Of a stretch of 28,368 nucleotides of DNA, positions 6,566 through 15,141 are shown one piece after another. The notes beneath the pieces are model-generated. The model worked only from the letters and a program-made list of their open reading frames with translations. It searched no databases and had not been told where the DNA came from. The stretch comes from CAYLLD01 sp964425135 (GTDB lineage Bacteria > Pseudomonadota > Alphaproteobacteria > Rhodobacterales > Rhodobacteraceae), in assembly GCA_964425135.1 (NCBI GenBank), contig CAYRKW010000042.1, positions 1-28,368 of the forward strand, read 5' to 3'. Within the stretch, counting starts at the first letter, position 1. Each line of letters begins with the position of its first letter. A program made the position numbers and the translations under genes.

Positions 6566-8698
6566 ATGATCATCGAGATTAATGATCTATTGGCATTGGT
6601 CAGCGCGTATAACCCGCGCTGCGACGCCGACCAGATCAGGCGCGCTTACGAGTATGGTGAGAGGATGCATGAGGGGCAGATGCGCCAGTCCGGCGAGCCC
6701 TACTTCTCGCATCCTGTGTCCGTCGCAGCCATTCTGACCGAACAGCGGCTTGATGATGCATCGATCATCACGGCGCTTTTGCATGATACGATTGAAGATA
6801 CGGAAGCGGATTTCAACGAGATATCCGCGCTTTTCGGTGTCGATGTTGCCAAGCTGGTTGATGGTGTCACGAAACTCACAAATCTTGAGCTTGGCTCGTC
6901 TCAGGCAAAGCAGGCAGAGAATTTTCGCAAGCTGGTGATGGCAATGAGCGAGGATGTTCGCGTTTTGCTGGTCAAGCTGGCGGACCGGCTCCACAATATG
7001 CGCACCATCAAGGCGATGACGGTCGCCAAGCAGGTGCAAAAAGCGCATGAGACGATGGATATCTATGCGCCGCTTGCGGGCCGGATGGGTATGCAATCCA
7101 TGCGCGAGGAGTTGGAGGATCTGTCGTTTCGGGTGCTCAACCCCGAAGGTCGCTCGTCGATCATGCGGCGGTTCATCAATCTGCGCAATGAAACCGGCGA
7201 TGTGATCCCGCAAATCTCCGAGGATATCGCCTATGTGCTGGAGCAAAAGGGGGTAAGCGCGGAGGTCGTGGGGCGCGAGAAAAAGCCTTACTCGATCTGG
7301 CGCAAGATGCAGGAGAAAAAAGAGGGGTTTCACCGTCTTTCGGATATTTACGGCTTTCGCATCATCACCAGTAGTGTCGAGGATTGCTATTCGGTGCTGG
7401 GCGCTATTCATCAACGCTGGTCGGCGGTACCGGGGCGGTTCAAGGACTATATCTCTAACCCTAAGACCAACGGGTATCGGTCGATCCACACCACTGTCTC
7501 GGGCCGTAAGGCGCGGCGCGTCGAGGTGCAGATCCGTACGCGCGAGATGCATCAGGTTGCCGAGACAGGAGTTGCGGCCCATTGGTCCTACAAAAACGGG
7601 GAGCGGTTCGAGAACCCTTTTGCGGTTGATCCGTTTCGCTGGCTGCACACGCTGACCACGGGCTTTGAGGATGCGGAAAATCCCGAAGAGTTTCTGGAAG
7701 ATGTGAAGATGCAGATGTTCACCGATCAGGTGTTCTGTTTCACACCCAATGGGCAGGTGATCCAGCTGCCACGCGGGGCGACACCCTTGGATTTTGCCTA
7801 TGCGGTGCATACGAATGTCGGGGATAATTGCGTCGGCGCGAAGGTCGACGGCAAGCGGGTGCCAATGTGGCATCGGCTGCGCAATGGGCAATCGGTTGCG
7901 ATTATCACGGCAGATGGTCAGCGCCCGACGTCAAGCTGGGAAGATTTTGCGGTCACGGGCAAAGCGCGGGCAGCCATTCGGCGGGCGCTGCGACGCGAGA
8001 ACCGTGAGAGCTTCATCCGGCTGGGCTCTGAAATTGCGCGCATCGCGTTGGAGCGGATCGGCAAAACCGCCTCTGCAAAGGCGCTGGCGACCGCCGCCAA
8101 GCAACTGACGGGCGGGGATCGCGATGAGTTGCTGTCGCGGCTTGGGCAAGCGGAGTTGCGCGGTGCGGACCTTGTGCGGGTGCTCTATCCAGAGCTGGAC
8201 ACCGAAGTGGAGATGCGCCCTGAAGCGCCGAACAAGGGTGTGATTGGTCTGGAAAAGGGACAGGATGCCAAGCAGGCGGCCTGTTGCAGGCCTTTGCCAG
8301 GCGAGCGTGTGATCGGAATTTTGGTCAAGGGCGAAGGCGTTCGGGTCCATGCGATAGATTGCGATGTGCTCGAAGACTTTGAGGAAAAGGGTGGGGAGTG
8401 GATCGATCTGCGCTGGCCCGAAGGAGGATCAATACCGCAACATCTTGCTGTTCTGGAACTCACACTGGTCAATGATGCTGGTGTGCTGGGCCGCATTTGC
8501 ACCTTAATCGGCGAGCAAAAGGCCAATATCTGTGATATAACCTTCACAGAGCGTAAACCGGACTTTTACAGGATGGTCATAGAAATTGAAGTCAGGGACG
8601 TTAAACATCTGCTACATGTGCAAACAGCAGTTGAGGCTGATAGCGATGTAACCGAACTGTTGCGATACCGGCGGCGGATTGATCCTAGCGCTGATTGA
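6566..8698 (+). CDS. rsh: Bifunctional (p)ppGpp synthetase/hydrolase (RSH)
   Basis: This is the stringent-response enzyme, at 710 residues a full-length RelA/SpoT homologue. The HD hydrolase domain is intact, with His49 in YFSHP and His73-Asp74 in LLHDTIEDT. The synthetase domain contains DIYGFRI, then RFKDYISNPKTNGYRSIHT starting at 291, and EVQIRT. The RFKD sequence is the RxKD form typical of bifunctional enzymes rather than the ExDD form of monofunctional RelA. A TGS domain (about 388-448), a conserved CCRPLPG segment and a C-terminal ACT domain (about 635-705) complete it. It is probably the only long RSH in the genome, as in most alphaproteobacteria; that is inference. No strong ribosome-binding site precedes the ATG, but the N terminus is conserved. 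Confidence 0.97.
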   Translation: MIIEINDLLALVSAYNPRCDADQIRRAYEYGERMHEGQMRQSGEPYFSHPVSVAAILTEQRLDDASIITALLHDTIEDTEADFNEISALFGVDVAKLVDGVTKLTNLELGSSQAKQAENFRKLVMAMSEDVRVLLVKLADRLHNMRTIKAMTVAKQVQKAHETMDIYAPLAGRMGMQSMREELEDLSFRVLNPEGRSSIMRRFINLRNETGDVIPQISEDIAYVLEQKGVSAEVVGREKKPYSIWRKMQEKKEGFHRLSDIYGFRIITSSVEDCYSVLGAIHQRWSAVPGRFKDYISNPKTNGYRSIHTTVSGRKARRVEVQIRTREMHQVAETGVAAHWSYKNGERFENPFAVDPFRWLHTLTTGFEDAENPEEFLEDVKMQMFTDQVFCFTPNGQVIQLPRGATPLDFAYAVHTNVGDNCVGAKVDGKRVPMWHRLRNGQSVAIITADGQRPTSSWEDFAVTGKARAAIRRALRRENRESFIRLGSEIARIALERIGKTASAKALATAAKQLTGGDRDELLSRLGQAELRGADLVRVLYPELDTEVEMRPEAPNKGVIGLEKGQDAKQAACCRPLPGERVIGILVKGEGVRVHAIDCDVLEDFEEKGGEWIDLRWPEGGSIPQHLAVLELTLVNDAGVLGRICTLIGEQKANICDITFTERKPDFYRMVIEIEVRDVKHLLHVQTAVEADSDVTELLRYRRRIDPSAD

Positions 8699-8768
8699 GG
8701 TCGAATGTGTCGCGAGCGGATGTGATTGCAGGTGAGCGTGGGGATTTGTTGGGTGAATACAGGACACA

Positions 8769-9419
8769 ATGGTCTTTAAACGGCGCAAACAATTAACCTG
8801 GGCGCAAGCGGCGCGGGAGGCGGTTTACCCCAAAACCGGATGGCGCCGCGCTTTTGAGTATGTCGGCCATCGCTTGCGGCGTCTTCCCGACACGGCGCAC
8901 AAGATCGCGGTTGGCATCGCCTGCGGTGTTTTCGTGTCTTTCTCACCGCTCTTTGGACTGCATTTCCTCTATGCAGGTATTCTTGCGCTGATGTTGCGCG
9001 GGAATGTTCTGGCGGCGCTTTTGGGGACGTTTTTCGGCAACCCGCTGACCTTTCCGTTTATCGCTGCAATCTCGTACCAATCCGGCCTGAAGATACTCGG
9101 GTTTGATCATGATCCGGGTGCGGTGGTCGGGCTGAAAGATACGATCACCAACGGGATCGGGGGGCTGTGGTCGTCCCTCAAATCGCTCATAGGGATGGGG
9201 CAAGCGCAGTGGAGTGATGTGGGGGCGTTCTTTGTCGATGTGTTGTGGCCCTACTATATCGGCGGAATACCCACCGGAATTGTGGCTGGCACAATCTCCT
9301 ATCTGATCTCGCGCCCCCTCGTTTCGGCCTATCAAAACAGGCGTCGGCGGCGTTTGAAGACGATTGCCGACAAGCGCAAACAAAAGCGCGACAATTCTGC
9401 TGCTGACGCGGCTGAGTAA
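8769..9419 (+). CDS. DUF2062 domain membrane protein
   Basis: This 216-residue protein has a basic N terminus, a DUF2062 core (about residues 40-180) and a very basic C-terminal tail (NRRRRRLKTIADKRKQKRDN). Hydrophobic helices are seen around KIAVGIACGVFVSFSPLFGLHFLYAGILALML, NVLAALLGTFFGNPLTFPFIAAI and YYIGGIPTGIVAGTISYLI. The SPLFGLHF and GNPLTFPF motifs are characteristic of DUF2062. The function is unknown. It lies between rsh and pdxJ, in an arrangement I recall as common in Rhodobacterales. Confidence 0.88.
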   Translation: MVFKRRKQLTWAQAAREAVYPKTGWRRAFEYVGHRLRRLPDTAHKIAVGIACGVFVSFSPLFGLHFLYAGILALMLRGNVLAALLGTFFGNPLTFPFIAAISYQSGLKILGFDHDPGAVVGLKDTITNGIGGLWSSLKSLIGMGQAQWSDVGAFFVDVLWPYYIGGIPTGIVAGTISYLISRPLVSAYQNRRRRRLKTIADKRKQKRDNSAADAAE

Positions 9420-9471
9420 ACCCCGTAGAATTATTCTCAGATGTTGGATTGAACCTTTAGGAGGCGGGCCG

Positions 9472-10233
9472 ATGGCGCGCAATGAGACCCCAATCGGGCC
9501 GTTGAGGCTGGGTGTGAACATTGACCATGTTGCAACGGTGCGCAATGCGCGCGGCTCGGCCTATCCTGATCCGGTACGCGCGGCGCAACTGGCGCAAGAG
9601 GCAGGCGCGGACGGGATCACGGCGCATTTGCGCGAGGACCGGCGGCATATCACGGATGCGGATATTGATGCGCTGATGGAGACGCTGACCCTGCCGCTCA
9701 ATCTGGAGATGGCGGCGACCGAAGAGATGCAGACGATTGCGCTGCGCCACGCGCCGCATGCGATCTGCATCGTGCCCGAAAAGCGCGAAGAACGCACCAC
9801 CGAAGGCGGGCTGGAGGTGGCGCGGGACGAGAACCGGCTGGCGACGTTCATTGCACCATTGCGAGAGGCTGGCAGCCGTATCTCGCTCTTTATTGCAGCG
9901 GACAAAGCGCAAGTTGCCTCGGCCGCGCGGATTGGTGCGGATGTGGTGGAAATCCATACCGGCGCCTATTGCGATTTCCATGCGGAGGGCCGGTTTGCCG
10001 CGCGGGACGAGGAATTGGGCCGGATCGTAGAGATGTGCGCCTATGCCCATGAATTGGGGCTGGAGGTGCATGCAGGACATGGGATCACGTTTGACACCGT
10101 AGGTCCGATTGCTGCGATCCCGCAGGTGGTTGAGCTGAATATCGGGCATTTCTTGATCGGCGAGGCGATCTTCACGGGCCTTGATGCCGCGATTGGCCAG
10201 ATGCGCACGGCGATGGACGACGCGCGGGAATGA
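9472..10233 (+). CDS. pdxJ: Pyridoxine 5'-phosphate synthase
   Basis: The enzyme condenses 3-amino-1-hydroxyacetone phosphate with deoxyxylulose 5-phosphate to make PNP, the vitamin B6 precursor. The 253-residue TIM-barrel protein shows LGVNIDHVATVRNARG near the start, GADGITAHLREDRRHI, EVHAGHGITFDTV and the phosphate-binding ELNIGHFLIGEAIF near the end. A strong ribosome-binding site (AGGAGG, seven bases upstream) fixes the start at 9472. An in-frame ATG at 9364 would overlap the DUF2062 gene and add an unconserved stretch. The stop overlaps the acpS start by four bases, so the two are translationally coupled. Confidence 0.97.
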   Translation: MARNETPIGPLRLGVNIDHVATVRNARGSAYPDPVRAAQLAQEAGADGITAHLREDRRHITDADIDALMETLTLPLNLEMAATEEMQTIALRHAPHAICIVPEKREERTTEGGLEVARDENRLATFIAPLREAGSRISLFIAADKAQVASAARIGADVVEIHTGAYCDFHAEGRFAARDEELGRIVEMCAYAHELGLEVHAGHGITFDTVGPIAAIPQVVELNIGHFLIGEAIFTGLDAAIGQMRTAMDDARE

Positions 10234-10631
10234 TCCTTGGCATCGGTACGGACCTTGCGAATATTGAGCGAATTGAGGCGACGCTGGAGCGGTTTGGGGA
10301 TCGGTTTCGCAATCGGGTTTTTACCCAGATCGAGCAGCGCAAGGCGGAGCGGCGGGTGGATGTGGCTGGCACCTACGCCAAGCGCTGGGCGGCCAAAGAG
10401 GCGTGTTCCAAGGCGCTGGGCACTGGATTGCGTATGGGGATTGCGTGGAAGGATATGGCTGTGCGCAACTTGGGCACAGGTCAGCCAGTGATGGAGGTCA
10501 CCGGGTGGGCCAAGACGCGGCTGGAGGAGATGACGCCGGAGGGACATGAGGCAATCATCCATGTCACCCTCACGGATGACCATCCCTGGGCGCAGGCTTT
10601 TGTCGTGATCGAGGCGCGACCAATTTCTTGA
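10230..10631 (+). CDS. acpS: Holo-[acyl-carrier-protein] synthase
   Basis: AcpS transfers 4'-phosphopantetheine from CoA to apo-ACP. The 133-residue protein has the two Mg-binding motifs of the family: Asp8 in MILGIGTDLANIERIE and Glu57 in RWAAKEACSKALGTG. The length is normal. The start overlaps pdxJ (ATGA). It lies in the housekeeping block upstream of lepB, rnc and era, linking lipid synthesis to secretion and RNA processing genes, as in many proteobacteria. Confidence 0.96.
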   Translation: MILGIGTDLANIERIEATLERFGDRFRNRVFTQIEQRKAERRVDVAGTYAKRWAAKEACSKALGTGLRMGIAWKDMAVRNLGTGQPVMEVTGWAKTRLEEMTPEGHEAIIHVTLTDDHPWAQAFVVIEARPIS

Positions 10632-10691
10632 CACCTGCAAACGGAGCGGTCACAAGGCGGGCATACCCCACATGAAGCCAAGGCGTAAATA

Positions 10692-11489
10692 ATGGCGAGC
10701 AGCACCGAAAAGAAAAAAGACGGCGGCATTGTCGAAATGATTAAGACAATCGTCTATGCCTTGCTGCTGGCGGGGATCATTCGCACATTGCTTTTCCAGC
10801 CGTTCTGGATCCCGACAGGTTCGATGAAGGACACGTTGTTGATCGGAGATTTCCTTTTCGTCAACAAATACGCCTATGGCTATTCGAAGCACTCCTGCCC
10901 CTGGTCGCTCTGCCCGTTTTCGGGGCGTATTCTCGCCCAGATGCCGGAGCGCGGTGATGTGATTGTGTTTACACATCCCGTTGATAACACTGTCTTTATC
11001 AAACGACTCATCGGTCTTCCGGGGGATCGCATCCAGATGCGTGATGGTGTGCTCTTCATCAACGATGTCGAAGCGCCGCAGGAACCGATTGAGGATTTTG
11101 TCGAGCTAAAAGAGCGTCAGGGCCCCATCGGCAGCTTGCCGCGCTGTGCCAATGCACCGGTGTCGGCAAATGGCGGGACATGCATCAAGGAGCGGGCGAT
11201 TGAGACGCTGCCCAATGGGGTGACGCATACCGTTCTGAATATCCTTGATAGCTCCAGTGACAACACGCCCGTGTTCACGGTGCCTGACGAGCATTTCTTC
11301 TTCATGGGCGACAATCGCGATAATTCATCCGACAGCCGGATTTCCCGGCGCACCAATGGTTTGGGATATGTGCCGTTCGAGAACCTTGTTGGGCGCGCGG
11401 ACCGGATCATGTTCTCATCGGCAGGAAGTTCGATCTTCGCGTTTTGGACATGGCGCTCTGACCGTTTCTTCAAAGCCGTCAACCCGTGA
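10692..11489 (+). CDS. lepB: Signal peptidase I
   Basis: This peptidase removes signal peptides from exported pre-proteins at the inner membrane. The 265-residue protein has one N-terminal membrane helix (about 14-34). The catalytic serine is Ser44 in the PTGSM motif and the general-base lysine is Lys104 in FIKRLIGLPGD. The C-terminal GDNRDNSSDSR box (box E) is present. A cysteine-containing insert (HSCPWSLCPF, and CANAPVSANGGTC later) may form disulfides in the periplasmic domain, as I recall for other Rhodobacterales LepB proteins. It is 13 bases upstream of rnc. Confidence 0.97.
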   Translation: MASSTEKKKDGGIVEMIKTIVYALLLAGIIRTLLFQPFWIPTGSMKDTLLIGDFLFVNKYAYGYSKHSCPWSLCPFSGRILAQMPERGDVIVFTHPVDNTVFIKRLIGLPGDRIQMRDGVLFINDVEAPQEPIEDFVELKERQGPIGSLPRCANAPVSANGGTCIKERAIETLPNGVTHTVLNILDSSSDNTPVFTVPDEHFFFMGDNRDNSSDSRISRRTNGLGYVPFENLVGRADRIMFSSAGSSIFAFWTWRSDRFFKAVNP

Positions 11490-11502
11490 TCCGGCCCCGG
11501 AC

Positions 11503-12189
11503 TTGAGTAGGGCTTCGGACATATCGGCGTTTTGCGACAGGCTCGGCTATCAGTTTTCCAATGCGCAGCACCTTGAAGAGGCTCTGACCCACCCGTCGTT
11601 TCAAAGTGACACCGTCTCGAACAATCAGCGGTTGGAGTTTCTGGGCGATCGGGTTCTGGGGCTGGTGACAGCAGAGCGGCTTTTGCAACTCGATGCGGAC
11701 GCCAATGAGGGCGATCTGGCACCGCGGTTAAATGCAATGGTCCGCAAGGAAACCTGCGCGGAGATTGCGGGTGAGATCGGGCTGGGCGCCTTGATGCGTA
11801 TTGGCCGCTCGGAGATGCAATCGGGCGGGCGGCGCAAGACAGCGCTTTTGGGCGATGCGATGGAGGCGGTGCTGGCGGCGGTTTATCTCGATGGCGGATA
11901 TGCGGCAGCACGCGATGTTACCTTGCGTCTGTGGGGGGAGCGGTTCGCAACCGCCGAAACTACGGCGCGCGATGCGAAAACCGCGCTTCAGGAATGGGCG
12001 CAGGCGCGCGGGCAAAAGCCGCCGCGCTATGACGAAGTGTCGCGCAAAGGACCGGATCACGCGCCGATTTTCACGATCCGCGTGGTTCTGGACAGCGGGC
12101 AAAGCGCGCAATCGTCCGACAGATCCAAACGGGCCGCGCAACAACTGGCGGCGGCCAAATTGCTGGAAACCCTGGAGACACCTGCATGA
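11503..12189 (+). CDS. rnc: Ribonuclease III
   Basis: RNase III cleaves double-stranded RNA in rRNA processing and mRNA decay. The signature RLEFLGDRVLGLV carries the catalytic acids, and the second acidic cluster is GDAMEAVLAAVYLDGGY. A C-terminal dsRNA-binding domain runs from about DAKTALQEWAQARGQ to the AAQQLAAAKLLETL end. No ATG or GTG exists in frame near the expected start. TTG at 11503 gives 228 residues, the usual length, and lies just after the lepB stop. An upstream in-frame ATG at 11245 would overlap lepB by 245 bases and add unrelated residues. The ribosome-binding site is weak, so the exact start is uncertain. The stop overlaps era by four bases. Confidence 0.94.
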   Translation: MSRASDISAFCDRLGYQFSNAQHLEEALTHPSFQSDTVSNNQRLEFLGDRVLGLVTAERLLQLDADANEGDLAPRLNAMVRKETCAEIAGEIGLGALMRIGRSEMQSGGRRKTALLGDAMEAVLAAVYLDGGYAAARDVTLRLWGERFATAETTARDAKTALQEWAQARGQKPPRYDEVSRKGPDHAPIFTIRVVLDSGQSAQSSDRSKRAAQQLAAAKLLETLETPA

Positions 12190-13091
12190 CGAAATGCGGT
12201 TTTGTGGCGCTGATTGGCGAGCCGAATGCGGGGAAATCGACGCTGACCAATGCGATGGTCGGGGCCAAGGTTTCTATCGTCACTCATAAGGTGCAGACGA
12301 CGCGGGCGCGGATCAGGGGCGTGGCGCTGGAGGGCGATGCGCAGATCGTCTTTGTGGACACGCCGGGTTTGTTCAAACCGCGCCGTCATCTGGATCGCGC
12401 CATGGTATCGGCCGCGTGGTCGGGGGCTGCGGATGCGGATGTGGTCGTCCTGATGGTCGAGGCGCATCGCGGCATCACCGGCGGGGTCGAGGCGATCATT
12501 GATGCGCTCAAAGAACGGGTGCGCGCGGAGCAGCCACTGCTGTTGGCGATCAACAAGATTGATATGGTGCAGCGGGACAAGCTGTTGGCGCTGACCCAAG
12601 AGCTGAACGCGCGTTTGAGTTTTGCGGCAACTTTTATGATATCGGCTGAGAAGGGCTATGGTATCAAAGAGTTGCGTGGCTGGCTGGCAGAGCATTTGCC
12701 GGAGGGGCCTTGGCTTTATCCCGAAGATCAGATTGCCGATCTGCCGATGCGGATGATGGCCGCTGAGATCACTCGCGAGAAACTGACGCTGCGCCTGCAT
12801 CAGGAGCTTCCCTATCAGCTAACCGTCGAGACGGAGGCCTGGGAGGAACGCAAGGATGGGTCAGTGAAGATCGATCAGGTTATTTATGTCGCGCGGGACG
12901 GTCACAAGGGGATTGCGCTGGGCAAGGGGGGGGAGACGATCAAGGCGGTCTCCAAGGCGTCGCGCGAGGAATTATGCGAGTTTCTGGACCGCAAGGTGCA
13001 TCTGTTTTTGCAGGTGAAAGTGCGCTCAGGATGGCTCGACGAGCCTGCGCGCTACGCGCAGATGGGTCTCGATTTTTCCGATGGCAGCTAG
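12186..13091 (+). CDS. era: GTPase Era
   Basis: Era is an essential GTPase that binds 16S rRNA and assists 30S maturation. The 301-residue protein has all the expected G motifs: GEPNAGKST at 11-19, switch I KVQTTRARIRG, DTPGL at 58-62 and NKID at 123-126. The C-terminal KH domain includes HKGIALGKGGETIKAVSKASREEL (GKGG in place of the usual GxxG variants). The start overlaps rnc (ATGA), the conserved rnc-era coupling. Confidence 0.98.
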   Translation: MTKCGFVALIGEPNAGKSTLTNAMVGAKVSIVTHKVQTTRARIRGVALEGDAQIVFVDTPGLFKPRRHLDRAMVSAAWSGAADADVVVLMVEAHRGITGGVEAIIDALKERVRAEQPLLLAINKIDMVQRDKLLALTQELNARLSFAATFMISAEKGYGIKELRGWLAEHLPEGPWLYPEDQIADLPMRMMAAEITREKLTLRLHQELPYQLTVETEAWEERKDGSVKIDQVIYVARDGHKGIALGKGGETIKAVSKASREELCEFLDRKVHLFLQVKVRSGWLDEPARYAQMGLDFSDGS

Positions 13092-13419
13092 CGCGCGTTT
13101 GACGGCAGAATTCTGGGTGAAAGCCTATATCGCGCGCCTGCGCTTGTCGGATATTCCGGTCTTTGTGCGCGCGCGGGGCGATGCGACGGCGGGGGCGGTT
13201 TTGATCAAGCTGAACACGCTCGACGGCAAAGCGGTGCTCTATCAGCGCGGCTTTGCGATGGAGGGGGATCGCGGTTGGGATGTGCTGTCGGAGGGCGAAG
13301 ATGCGGCGGTGGAAAAGGCGCTGACGCGGCAGCTTGGTTATGACAGCGATCTGTGGGTTCTGGAGCTTGAGGATGCGGAGGGGCGCACGCTTCTGGATGA
13401 GCCGGGTTTGCGCGAATAA
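13081..13419 (+). CDS. DUF1491 family protein
   Basis: This is a 112-residue soluble alpha/beta protein matching the DUF1491 family of alphaproteobacteria. The pattern includes RLTAEFWVKAYIARLRLSDIPVFVRARGD, a GAVLIKLN segment and RQLGYDSDLWVLELEDAEGRTLLDE at the C terminus. The function is unknown. Its ATG lies inside the end of era (11-base overlap) and its stop is three bases before the recO start, so it is embedded in the rnc-era-recO operon. This suggests, but does not prove, a role in RNA or DNA maintenance. Confidence 0.87.
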   Translation: MAASARLTAEFWVKAYIARLRLSDIPVFVRARGDATAGAVLIKLNTLDGKAVLYQRGFAMEGDRGWDVLSEGEDAAVEKALTRQLGYDSDLWVLELEDAEGRTLLDEPGLRE

Positions 13420-13422
13420 GCG

Positions 13423-14148
13423 ATGGACTGGCGGGATGAGGGCATATTACTGTCATCGCGCAAACATGGCGAAACATCTGTAATAATTGAAGTTTTTACC
13501 GCTGAACACGGGCGTCATGCAGGTATTGTCCGGGGCGGCGTGTCGCGGAAGCTCAAGCCCGTGTTGCAGCCCGGATCGCAGGTTGCGGTCGAGTGGTCCG
13601 CGCGGCTGGAAGAGCATCTAGGGACGTATCGCGTTGAGCCTGTGCAATCCCGCGCAGCGTCTGTGATGGGCGACCGGCTGGCGCTGGAGGGGATGAACGC
13701 GCTTTTGGCGATGGTGCGCTTTGCGTTGCCCGAGCGAGAGGTAATCGCAGGGCAATATGAGGCGGTGGTCGCGCTGGCCGATGATCTGGGCACGGCTGAT
13801 TGGCCTGCGCGCTATGTGCTGTGGGAACGGGAGTTGCTTGGGGAACTGGGGTTCGGGCTCGATCTGACGGCATGTGCGGCGACCGGGGTTCAGGACGGGC
13901 TGGCGTTTGTGTCACCAAAGACCGGGCGCGCAGTGAGTTCCCAGGGCGCTGGGGAATGGGCGGATCGGCTATTGGCTTTGCCCGCGTTTATGATTGGTGG
14001 GGAGGCAGCTCAGGCTGGGGATGTGGCGCAGGGGTTGGCGCTGACAGGGTATTTCCTGACCCATCATTTCGCGGTGTCTTTGGGCAAGGACAGTCTGCCC
14101 GATGCGCGGGAGCGGTTTGTGCGGTTGATCGAGAAGCTGTCGCGTTAA
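13423..14148 (+). CDS. recO: DNA repair protein RecO
   Basis: RecO loads RecA onto SSB-coated single-stranded DNA in the RecFOR pathway. The 241-residue protein has the N-terminal OB-fold (MDWRDEGILLSSRKHGETSVIIEVFTAEHGRHAGIVRGG) and the helical C-terminal domain with RYVLWERELLGELGFGLDLTACAATG. It is the last gene of the block that starts with rpoZ or rsh. A terminator-like hairpin follows within 10 bases. Confidence 0.95.
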   Translation: MDWRDEGILLSSRKHGETSVIIEVFTAEHGRHAGIVRGGVSRKLKPVLQPGSQVAVEWSARLEEHLGTYRVEPVQSRAASVMGDRLALEGMNALLAMVRFALPEREVIAGQYEAVVALADDLGTADWPARYVLWERELLGELGFGLDLTACAATGVQDGLAFVSPKTGRAVSSQGAGEWADRLLALPAFMIGGEAAQAGDVAQGLALTGYFLTHHFAVSLGKDSLPDARERFVRLIEKLSR

Positions 14149-14480
14149 GCGGTGCGCCCTGAGCGGGCGCGCGATTTTTAATCTCGTTCGGCACGAAGCC
14201 GTCGCTGCGCGCGACGGGCGGGATATTTTCAAACCAAAGAAGGTGTGTGTGTTTGGAGCGCCGTGCAACACGTCTGATCAAATTCTGCGTGTCTTGGCTG
14301 GGTGTCAGCAGCGGGTGCGAGGTTGCCGATGCACCCAACCCAAACGCGCCCTTCGGGACAGGCCTTTTGCGTCCCTGACACTGCGCCCCGTCACGGGCAG
14401 GCAGCCAAGGCGACCCGGACGCGCCACATCTCGTGCGCGAATGACCGCGTCAGAATGGGTCAGATGTGTTGCACGGTGCG
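14149..14480. other. Convergent intergenic region (332 bases) with nested hairpins
   Basis: No gene was recognised between the ends of recO and the SRAP gene. Besides the recO terminator there is an outer inverted repeat GTGTCAG/CTGACAC (14302-14308 with 14375-14381). It encloses GGGTGC/GCACCC (14313-14318 with 14331-14336) and GGGAC/GTCCC (14355-14359 with 14371-14375), which together could fold as a three-way junction. Short frames crossing it have no family resemblance. Confidence 0.45.
14154..14179 (+). terminator. Probable terminator after recO
   Basis: GCGCCC (14154-14159) pairs with GGGCGC (14165-14170) around a TGAGC loop and is followed, after GCGA, by TTTTT. The four-base gap before the T run makes it weaker than a textbook terminator. 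A second hairpin, CCGTCGC/GCGACGG (14199-14205 with 14211-14217), lies just downstream. Confidence 0.6.
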
Positions 14481-15140
14481 TTAGAAGAGATCGTCGGTGT
14501 CGATGAGTTCGGGGCCGTCGTCCTTGATGCCGAATTTGGCGACGCGGTGGAATTTGTAGGTTTGTGTGGTGCCGAAAGTGTCGATTATTTCTGCATCGGT
14601 GACGTCGTTTGCCATCCATGGGGTGAGTTGGTCAGAGGTCAGGATGACGGGCATGCGCGGGTGCAGGTCTTTGATCTCGCTGCTGGCCTCGCGGGTGAGG
14701 ATGGTGCAGGTGGTTTGGCCGCTTGTGCGCGTTGAATAGAGGCCTGCGAAGAAGAAGACGGGCAGATTTTGGTCAGGTGCGATGAACCACGGTTGTTTTT
14801 TGCCCTTCTCGCCGGTCCATTCGAAATAGCCTGAGGCGGGGATGATGCAGCGCTGGTGTTTCCATGCGGCGCGGAAGACCGGCTTTTCATGGGCGGTTTC
14901 CATGCGGGCGTTGAAAGTTGTTGCTTTCCAGTCTTTCACGTCGCCTTTGTGCCAATGTGGGACGAACCACCAGCGGGCGGCATCGGCGACCGGCCCAGCT
15001 TCAGTGGCATAGGCGATGTGGACGTCCTGGGTGGGCTTGATGTTGTAGGAGATTGTGCCCGCGTCCACGGGTTTAATGATGCTCAGCGCCTCGTGATAGG
15101 CGGCCCATGAGCTGTCACCGAGGATGTAGCGCCCGCACAT
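14481..15140 (-). CDS. SRAP domain protein (YedK/HMCES family)
   Basis: SRAP proteins form a covalent thiazolidine link to abasic sites in single-stranded DNA, protecting them during replication. The 219-residue protein begins MCGRY, so Cys2 becomes the N-terminal nucleophile after Met removal. The other active-site residues are present: Asn77 and Arg79 in FNARMET, Glu107 in ASGYFEW and His160 in LHPRMPVI. These positions match E. coli YedK closely. I chose the ATG at 15140 for this reason; a longer frame to 15359 runs into the neighbouring gene and would bury Cys2. The start lies one base after the stop of the acyl-CoA dehydrogenase, so the two are very probably one transcript. Confidence 0.95.
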   Translation of the reverse strand: MCGRYILGDSSWAAYHEALSIIKPVDAGTISYNIKPTQDVHIAYATEAGPVADAARWWFVPHWHKGDVKDWKATTFNARMETAHEKPVFRAAWKHQRCIIPASGYFEWTGEKGKKQPWFIAPDQNLPVFFFAGLYSTRTSGQTTCTILTREASSEIKDLHPRMPVILTSDQLTPWMANDVTDAEIIDTFGTTQTYKFHRVAKFGIKDDGPELIDTDDLF

Positions 15141-15141
15141 A

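Noticed and set aside
14213..14245. GGGCGGGATATTTTC followed by AAGAAGG, reminiscent of A/T-rich intergenic motifs I associate with Rhodobacterales.
   Set aside because: I cannot verify the recollection from one copy; no second copy was noticed in the window.
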